Assembly (NCBI GenBank): GCA_033439765.1
Contig: JAULSN010000011.1
Location: 1-64,000, forward strand
DNA: 64,000 nt
Direction of reading: 5' to 3'
DNA from: Lasiosphaeria ovina
Taxonomy: Eukaryota > Ascomycota > Sordariomycetes > Sordariales > Lasiosphaeriaceae
Made by a program: the position numbers and the translations under genes. The first letter of the stretch is position 1, and every line of letters starts with the position of its first letter. Positions 56,923-64,000 of this stretch are shown in pieces. Below the pieces are notes generated by a model, which made no database searches, was not told where the DNA came from, and saw nothing but the letters and a program-made list of their open reading frames with translations.

Positions 56923-59900
56923 TGTCTTGCGTACATGGACGGCCGCTTCGTAAAGCCCCCGGCTTCGGCCGGCGCTGGCCGTCTGTCGGAGTGGTTGACG
57001 GCGCGAAACGGTCCGCCGGGTATTGATGCGGATTCGGGTGGCTGGCTCGAGCTGACGTTGGGAATATTGACGGGAGTCTGTGAAAGCTGGCGAGAACAAG
57101 TGCGTAGCAAGACTACGATAGTCCCTGGCACTTGGGTGCGTGCCGGGTATGAGGTGCCAGATATGATGGGAGCTTCGAGTTATTAGCTTTAATAACCAGG
57201 GGTGCAACACATGGCCCATCGTCTGCACATCTTTCCACTTGGCGCGCCGGGGCGAACAGTACCCTGGAGCGAGTCTCTTCTACTGAGTACTGTGTGTACG
57301 TGTACGGGTAGTCTCTGCCAGAGCAGTCGAACGGGGGGTCTGCCCCGCGACACCCATCGATCGCATTTGCAATAAACTGAGCATCTGCTCAAGACAGGGG
57401 TCGGACACCGGAAAGCGACGATGTTAGGCCAGGAGGGTCAAGTCTGGCCGACACTTGACGACAGCAGCACAGATGGAGGGGTCCATCGACCATGCGGACC
57501 GGGGTGACAACCTGGAAGTGCAGGCTGGGTCGCCGTAGAGAGCCTGGGTGGCGGCGCCCAGGCTCGATGCGCTCCGGGCAACCCAGTCAGAGCGCGCCCC
57601 ATCCAAAGCATCGGACGGTGCAAGGACTTGGCAAGAGGCCCAAACGGCGCAGCGGACGTGCTTCCCCGAACCACCCTCTTTTGTACTCGAGTATGTACGG
57701 AGTATCCGTTGTAGTCGCTTCGGTTCTTGCGACATCCATGAATGGCACCACCACTAGGTACCAACCAGTACCACCCCGCCGCCGCCGTATCCTCTTCTTG
57801 CCTTCAATTGTCAGTGCGCCAATTTTTACGAAGAGAGAAACGCGATGAATTCCTTGGAGGATGCGGGCTGCGGGATGCGCGTGCCATGTCCACGCCGCCC
57901 AGTATTGTTCTGTTGCAATTTCTTGGAACCCGGTAAAGGTATCTGCCAACGTGTAAGGAATACTCCGTAAATGCTGTATTGATTCGTACATGTACGGTAG
58001 TGCACAGGACAAACGGAGGTCCAGGAAGACCATTCCCATTGCTCGATGCTCGCCAGACGGCAGCTATGGAGGCTTTTTTTCTCCGCGTTGCGGATATTCT
58101 GAGGAGATGGAAGCCGTCGTCGGGTCGGTTCCACGTTCCAATGTTAGGTAGACCAGATACCCGGAATACGGAGTATGTACGGAGCCGGTTTTCCAGCTTC
58201 AGGGCCCAGCTTTTCCAGGTTAGCCCACTGAGCATCATTTGCGCTCGGACCAGTTTTGATATGCGCTGTTCCCCCCACTATTCAATCATCGATTCCCCCC
58301 CTCCCCGCGCCACAATTGAGGTGTCCGAGAAATGAGGATTGGATTGCGTTACGCCACCAATTCCAGGCTATCTTTAGTGCCATGCTTCAGATTCCCTTAG
58401 ATGTAGCGAAATTGTGCAAAAAACAGAATTAACGTGGATTGCGATGCGTGAGAAGTCCCAGCCAGATGATGAAAGCGGGGTACCGGGGCTCAAGGTTGGC
58501 CTCCAGCCCGTTAGCATCGGCCGCCAATCGCCTTCGCTACAGCGCTGTAACGTCTCAAGTTACCACGCGCAGCAGTGCGATGCGCTCGTGCGCATGGAGT
58601 GGAGTGGTAACGACACTCTTGGTAAAGGGGCTCTACTATGTATAGATGGCTGATCTGTCTTCTTTAGGCCCAGACTGCGCAGACCTCAATCATTTCCCTA
58701 ATTTTAGAGACCTAATACACGGGGGCAGAGCAGTGCAAGGCACCAATGTCAAATCGAGTCACGCTGGGCAGAAACCGACGCGTCTGTCTGGTGGCCATCA
58801 ATCGTGAAATGCCTAGGTTGCCTCTGGTCGCCGACCTCCCTGCCCGATGGGAGTCGGGATTCGATTGAATGAAGTGTACCGAACTATGGCAGCCGCCGGT
58901 CCGTCACATCCTAGGATGCACCCCTCCGGCGCGGCATCAACTCGTCCATTGAGGGGCCAAAATTGGCCGAGAAACTTTAGGTCAAAGTCAGCTACTGCGT
59001 AATAGACAGCGCAGGGGAGAATACCCGGCCCCTGGAAATTGTTTCGAATTAGAACGCCGTGGGAATTTGATCGCGCGTGCAAGATGGTCGTGGTCAGGTC
59101 TGCAACAGGACCCAAAAGAGAATTGCAGAGAGCTTCCAGGAAGGCGCCATACCTATCCGTAGGCTTAATCATCAGTCCCTTTGATGGTCACCAGCCCGGC
59201 CTGGAAACCGGGCCCAGGCTTTTGATGCGCCCTAGGCAGCAGCGGGTGTCGGTGCTCCAAACCGCCTCGTCCCGTGTCGGGATACCACCTGGCCCACGTC
59301 AACGCAGAATTCAGGGGCGGTTCAACCACAACTTTGGGACCTCCAAATATTTCTCAATCTCAGTAACACCGTGGTGGACCCTCATCCATATGGATACAAT
59401 TATTCTTTACTCTATCTCCTTATCGGAAAATATCAATTTGTTGATCGTTCGTCAGAACACCTGTTGATAGGTTTCAAGCTACCTAGCTCGGATGTAACGT
59501 CTGTCCCCCCGAGTTTGACGCCAAATTGTGTGACTAGAATATGGTGATCAAGATGAATTGCCTGCTTGACCTGTCAAGTATAGGTGTGTCACGCTTGGTT
59601 GTCTTTAATTATATATTAGTATTGAGCCCCGCATTAGCGAGTCTAGGCTCTCAGACGTCATGTTTGGAAGCCCGAACGGATGGCTCTCAGTTTTGTAGCA
59701 ATCTTTTAGACATGGATTACTTTGGTGTCATTATGCAGAGAGATGCAGTTGATATTATCTATCTGCACTTTCCAATGAGTTTAAAAGTGCGGGGACGTCG
59801 TAAGGAGGCGCGAATGTAGGTCACTTGATTAGGTCAATAGGCTCTCTTGCAAACTTGGACTCATATTTGCTGGATTTGAGGCCAACATGCAGGGATAATG

Positions 59901-60320
59901 TGCTCTGCAAAACCGCTACGATAGAAAATGAGGTGTCTGGGCTGTTATCATCAACGAGTTGAGATACCTGCACTACAAAGCTCAGGCCGGTATTCCAAGG
60001 CGCCTTTGTTATCGAGATAATCAATACCTAATATCCCATCTTAATGTTTGGTATCAAAGTTAATTTGTGTGCTAACGTGACTCAGCATGTTTAAGAAGCC
60101 AAGAGCCAGCTTTAGTAGTTTACAACGGGCGATCCCTCTCTCCCGTGCCTCAAATATCGAACTCTTTCCTGGACCCAAATCGATAGCGGTGCACAATCAT
60201 GCAATCTTCTACCCTGGAACTTGTGGTGGTAGCGTTTCGTATCAAGAGACCAGCTGCTAGCTCAGTCCCCTCCCTTCCCTTCCCCCGGCAGCATTATCAG
60301 GCTCGCCTATTTGCGGCTCG
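56923..60320. other. Intergenic, 3.4 kb, no gene recognised
   Basis: Only short ORFs without family features. It carries a cluster of TACGGAGTA/TACTCCGTA motifs near 57700, 57960 and 58165-58185. This is the longest gene-free stretch of normal base composition in the window. Confidence 0.5.
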
Positions 60321-61225
60321 TCACTCCTGAGATGTTAGAATGGCAAAACCCCAGCCTGCTGTGGCTTTGTGGTTTTTTTTCAGGTTCGTCTTCATCCAGC
60401 AAGGCTGTATGGAGGAGTTGGTGCCGGTCATGATGCCCCAACCGGCACCAGTGCAGTTATTGTTGGCGGCGCAGGTGTCAATACAGTCGTTCAGGCTGGT
60501 TGTGTTGACGCTCCCAATGTCGTCAGCCTGCCCCGGGCCGCTGAAATCAAGGCCGCACAGGCGCTGAAACCTCTTGCTGCCACTGGCCACGGATGACGTG
60601 TGAAATGTGCCATTGGTGCCTGGGCAGACGCTCGAGGATGCCGAGGCAACAGGGGAGCTCATGGAAGATGCGGCGGCTGGGGTGGTCGGCTTAGTTGGCG
60701 TGGCCGGTGTGGCCGGTGTGGTTGGTGACGGAGTGTTGGTGACATGAACTGTCGACGCAGGTGGGCTTCAAGGGACTCAGCAAGCCGCAAAGTAACTACA
60801 GTAGGGTGGCAGAGAGACATGCACAGTGGAACATACGTGGCAATAACGAGTACAGCAGAAGCAACAGCTTCAGCGACCTTCAAGTCGGACTTTGCTTGGC
60901 TCAGGTCACGTTGGCTGACCCCTAGGCCTGCGCCGAGACCAATAACGGCCAGGAACAAAATAGCGATGACTGCAAGGACTCCTAAAACGACGCTGCGCTT
61001 CAGGCCCTCGGGCTGGGCAGGTGGGAAGGCGGCTGGGAGCTTTTCCAGGAACGGCTGGTGGGTGTGGTAGGGCTGTTGGAACTGCTGTGGCGGTCGGCGG
61101 GGGCTTTGCTGAACCGGGGACTGGTGCTGGTGCTGGTAGTGCACTGGACCCTTTCCGGGAGGAACTGGTGGGGCGTCTTGCAGATTGTAAAAGGGTTGTG
61201 ACGGCGGTGACTGGTTGGACGCCAT
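60321..61225 (-). CDS. Single-pass membrane protein with an Apple/PAN-like cysteine-rich ectodomain
   Basis: Two exons, 61225-60837 and 60765-60321, with a 71-base intron, give 277 residues. N-terminal ~75 residues: Pro/Gln-rich cytosolic tail (PPVPPGKGPVHYQHQHQSP). A membrane helix follows (SVVLGVLAVIAILFLAVIGL, about residues 77-102). After a helical stalk comes a Thr/Pro/Ala-rich linker (TNTPSPTTPATPATPTKPTT), likely O-glycosylated. The C-terminal domain has CPGTNGTFHTSS, RLCGLDFSGPGQADD, LNDCIDTCAANNNCTGAGWG and CWMKTNLKKNHKATAG, six Cys in the order of fungal PAN/Apple-like domains. Related fungal proteins are cell-surface molecules of unknown role, possibly wall-associated. No Asp-box or catalytic motif is seen. 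Confidence 0.78.
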
Positions 61226-63238
61226 GACAGCTCGAGGTTTGGTTGGTCACGAGATGGAGGGGCACCTTGAATGCGAACCAAAGAAATAAAGATGGAGAAA
61301 ATGAGAAAGGCCCGGAACCGAGGACAGTAGAGACAGAGAAAAGATTTCGTCCGTTCTTGGCTCGAAGCTGAGGGCAGCTGTCAGCAATATAAGATCAGGA
61401 ATCCCTTAGGTTACTATGGATTCATAACCATGGATGGATAACAGTGCTTCTGGCGGCGCTGAACATTGAGCCCTGCAAGGCGCCGCCGAGAGCCCTGTGC
61501 CGTGGCGGCCCGGGGCGAGGCGTGGAAAGGGGCCCCATCAACCGTGCCCGAGTGACTAACTATGAGAGTGGTCCGTCCCGTCAGTGTAAATCTTCCGCCA
61601 CAGGGGAAATCTCAGCCAATCTCACGTCATCAACCGAGATGCGACCTTTGAGACGACAGACACTCGCCAAGACCAGCTCATGGCAGCGGGTTCTGCGAAT
61701 CAGGAGTCCGGTTGCTGGGTAAACCCTCAGGTCTGCGATGACTAAGTGCGAGCAGGCCGCTAGTTCGGTCCGTATTTAGAAGCAAGCTAGTCGTAAATCC
61801 CGCCGAAGACGACGGTGGACAAATCCACCCAGCGCGGGAGAGCGGCGGGTGCCCTGCTGGATCGCGGGAAGGCTACCAACCTCTTTGCAGCGGGCGTCCC
61901 ACTGAAACCGTCAGCTTCAGGGGATCCACACGCTCAGGTCGATCTCGAAGATCGGGCAGATCAGAGCATGGCCCGACCATGTGCCGACCTCGAGACTGCA
62001 GCTCCCAGCACTTTCCATCTCAGGTTGTTCCTTTTCGTGGTGCGTGCATTCCATATTTGTTGGATTGTATTGCGCAAGCCAAGAATCCCCAGGCTGGAGC
62101 AATCGCTGGCCATCGTTTCTGGTTTTCGGGAGCCGGGGCAACCTCGTAACCTAGCTCTAGCTCATCTACACGCAGCGATCCGCTGACAACCTACCTAACC
62201 CCGCCGCGCGCCGGCGGTTTCCAGTACAGTACATACATACATTAGGATGCTTACCACCCACCTCAAGTGGCGTGCCGGTCGCAACATTGCCGGCCGGTAG
62301 CCGAACACGAGGGACGATTAATCTACCTAGACTAGACACCGGGCCATGGGGAAAGCTGGACAGAAAGGCCATTGATAGGAAGGAACCTGAGAATCATCGG
62401 CTGACGCAATTTACAGACGGCTTGAGCGGTTTGCTGTTTCCCATTACAGGGCCTGGTCACGAATGGATCGACCGCAGGCGAAGATGCACTGCACGTGGTT
62501 GCAGTGCAGACGAGACGAGCTGGATCGTGCATGCCGCTCTCCTGCCTGACCTGTCGGCCTTTCGGGCGGCACAGAAGCCTTCCTGTTTCATGTTCGACTG
62601 CCACCCTGTCATCATGACATTCAAAAGGTAGGTATTAAGCTTTGAACCTGGTTTGAGTGGGCTGGTTGTCGGTCGCATTTGTACGGCGCACGCTGCTGTC
62701 AACCACGATGTCAGTGCCCCTGCTCGAGTCCTCTTGTGTCGCTTGTGCGAGACCGCCGCGGTGGGTGCTTTGCAGGGGAGCTTGTTGATTGAAGCTTCAA
62801 AGTCTAGACCCAACCGCCAAGATGTTTTACATTCTCGGCCCAATAGCGAACATGCAACGGAACCATTGCTGCAAGCCACCGGCGCAGCCCCGCCCCGCTA
62901 CAGACTAATCATGAGGGAGACACAAAGAAGAGTCTCCGTCGCCAATTCCATTTCGGGAGTCAGCCAGATCGAGCTGGGCCTGGATAACGGCCGCTAATAT
63001 GCTATACATGCAGTAGAGCACATACCTAGGTACATACGCGTATTGAAAGACGGGCTGGCTCATATTAAGTCTTCGAGAGCCGTCGCTTTGGGCGTCTTTG
63101 GCTTTGTCCTGAGTCCTCTCGACTTTTGGTCCATAATTAGTTGTGTGGACTATTCTGTCCGCAATCAACAACTAAAAGCCTGGATTCACAGCCAACTCGT
63201 GCTGCTAATTAACACATCACAGATCTCACTTGACAATT
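61226..63238. other. Intergenic, 2 kb, divergent promoter region
   Basis: Short GC-rich ORFs on both strands without family features. Holds the promoters of the membrane protein (-) and the methyltransferase (+). TAGGTA-type repeats at about 62187, 62628 and 63022. Confidence 0.45.
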
Positions 63239-64000
63239 ATGGCATCCGCGGGCGAAACTGCAGGCTCCGACGGCCATCCAGTCCCAGCGCCGACATCAAC
63301 CACAGAAGCCCAACCGAGAAAGGCAAAGGTGGCCTTGAGAGGCGTCGCGGAGACGACGCTCATCACCCTCCGCAGCCGCGCGCATGACGCTGCGAAGCCC
63401 CTCAGCGATAGCACCAGGATTCTAGGGGACACTTGGGCACAAGAAACCCTCGACAAACTCGACTATGTTGTTCCACCCACAGCAACGAGCGTGGCCACAT
63501 TTGGCGTGGTTGTGATTCGAGCCCGGCAGTTCGACGTTTGGGTGACCGAGTTCCTCGACGCACACCCAGACGGAGCCACGGTGCTGCACCTTGCCTGTGG
63601 CCTCGACAGCCGTGCTCTCCGGCTCAACTGGAACAAGAACACGCGGTGGATCGATGTCGACTTGCCCGAAGTCGTGGCTCTCCGCAGACAGGTCGTCCCA
63701 GTCCCAGAGCAGCGCGACTACCAGCTGCTTGCCACCAGCGTCACCGAGCCCCACTGGCTCGACGAGATTCCAGCCGACCGCCCCACGCTCGTTATCATGG
63801 AAGGCTTGGCGCTGTATCTCGATCCTGCCGACGTCGAGTTCCTATTGAAACGCGTCTGCGACCGGTTCCCAACCGGCCAGATTGTGCTTGACTCTGTCGG
63901 CGCGTGGTATAAACGCTCCCAGAGTCTCATCAGGGATGTCAGCAGAACTGGGGCTTTGGTGAAGTTCACCATAGACCAGGCCTGGGAAATCGAAAGGCTC
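63239..64000 (+). CDS. SAM-dependent methyltransferase, TcmP/LCMT type (partial, runs off the right edge)
   Basis: An open frame of 254 codons from ATG 63239 to the end of the window, without introns so far. After an acidic, Thr-rich start come DYVVPPTATSVATFGVVVIR, QFDVWVTEFLDAHPDGATVL, the SAM-binding loop HLACGLDSRALRLNW, WIDVDLPEVVALRRQVVP, and LVIMEGLALYLDPADVEFLL. These blocks define the leucine-carboxyl / TcmP O-methyltransferase family, which methylates carboxylates (PP2A-type) or aromatic polyketide intermediates. The PP2A enzyme Ppm1 usually starts differently, so the TcmP-like branch is more likely. The C-terminus is missing. Confidence 0.85.
   Translation, partial: MASAGETAGSDGHPVPAPTSTTEAQPRKAKVALRGVAETTLITLRSRAHDAAKPLSDSTRILGDTWAQETLDKLDYVVPPTATSVATFGVVVIRARQFDVWVTEFLDAHPDGATVLHLACGLDSRALRLNWNKNTRWIDVDLPEVVALRRQVVPVPEQRDYQLLATSVTEPHWLDEIPADRPTLVIMEGLALYLDPADVEFLLKRVCDRFPTGQIVLDSVGAWYKRSQSLIRDVSRTGALVKFTIDQAWEIERL

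Noticed and set aside
1..64000. tRNA or rRNA genes and CRISPR arrays
   Set aside because: I looked for T-arm-like GGTTCRANTCC words, long RNA-like conserved blocks and regularly spaced repeats and found none convincing.

Overview
This window looks like nuclear DNA of a filamentous ascomycete (Pezizomycotina, probably Sordariomycetes; I cannot fix the order). Protein-coding genes carry short introns of about 50-100 bases with GT..AG ends and CTAAC-like branch sites. The families are typically fungal: a Zn(II)2Cys6 regulator, a highly reducing PKS remnant, an ankyrin/CorA protein, a MARVEL-like protein and small secreted cysteine-rich proteins. Repeats carry the footprint of repeat-induced point mutation (RIP).

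Layout. 1-3770 is a RIP-destroyed island: a Gypsy-type gag/protease relic on the minus strand, then a pogo-like transposase tail on the plus strand. It ends at the stop codon of an uncharacterised multi-exon gene (3774-6690, -). A MUP1-type amino-acid permease follows (7290-9734, +). A complete Ty1/Copia element (10049-15260) has near-identical LTRs, a 5-bp target duplication and a putative half-tRNA-Lys primer site, but about eighteen in-frame stops. Then come a PLL-type beta-propeller lectin-like gene (16316-17338, +), an HNH-domain gene (19150-20579, -), a Zn2Cys6 regulator (21804-23132, -), a GST (23809-24556, +) and an ice-binding-like secreted protein (24636-25366, -).

27745-30121 holds a decayed ER-KR-ACP tail of a reducing PKS. 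It is followed by an isochorismatase-like hydrolase, a small secreted cysteine-rich protein, an SDR, an M13 metallopeptidase, a broken MARVEL-like gene, the sphingolipid enzyme 3-ketodihydrosphingosine reductase (41709-42912, +), an NmrA-like protein and a secreted beta-propeller lactonase-like protein.

The right third has an orphan 129-residue gene, a large 14-exon gene (49261-54612, +) joining a degenerate alpha/beta-hydrolase fold, ankyrin repeats and a CorA-like two-helix membrane domain, an MFS sugar porter, a single-pass membrane protein with an Apple/PAN-like ectodomain, and the start of a TcmP/LCMT-type methyltransferase running off the right edge.

Most genes are independent single-copy genes rather than one pathway. 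Zn2Cys6 regulator, GST and PKS relic lie near each other and could be remains of a secondary-metabolite cluster, but that is weak. The most interesting points are the hydrolase-ankyrin-CorA fusion with degenerate catalytic and GMN motifs, the saturated RIP island with zinc knuckles turned into tyrosines, the Copia copy that looks freshly inserted yet is full of stops, and the ice-binding-like and lectin genes.
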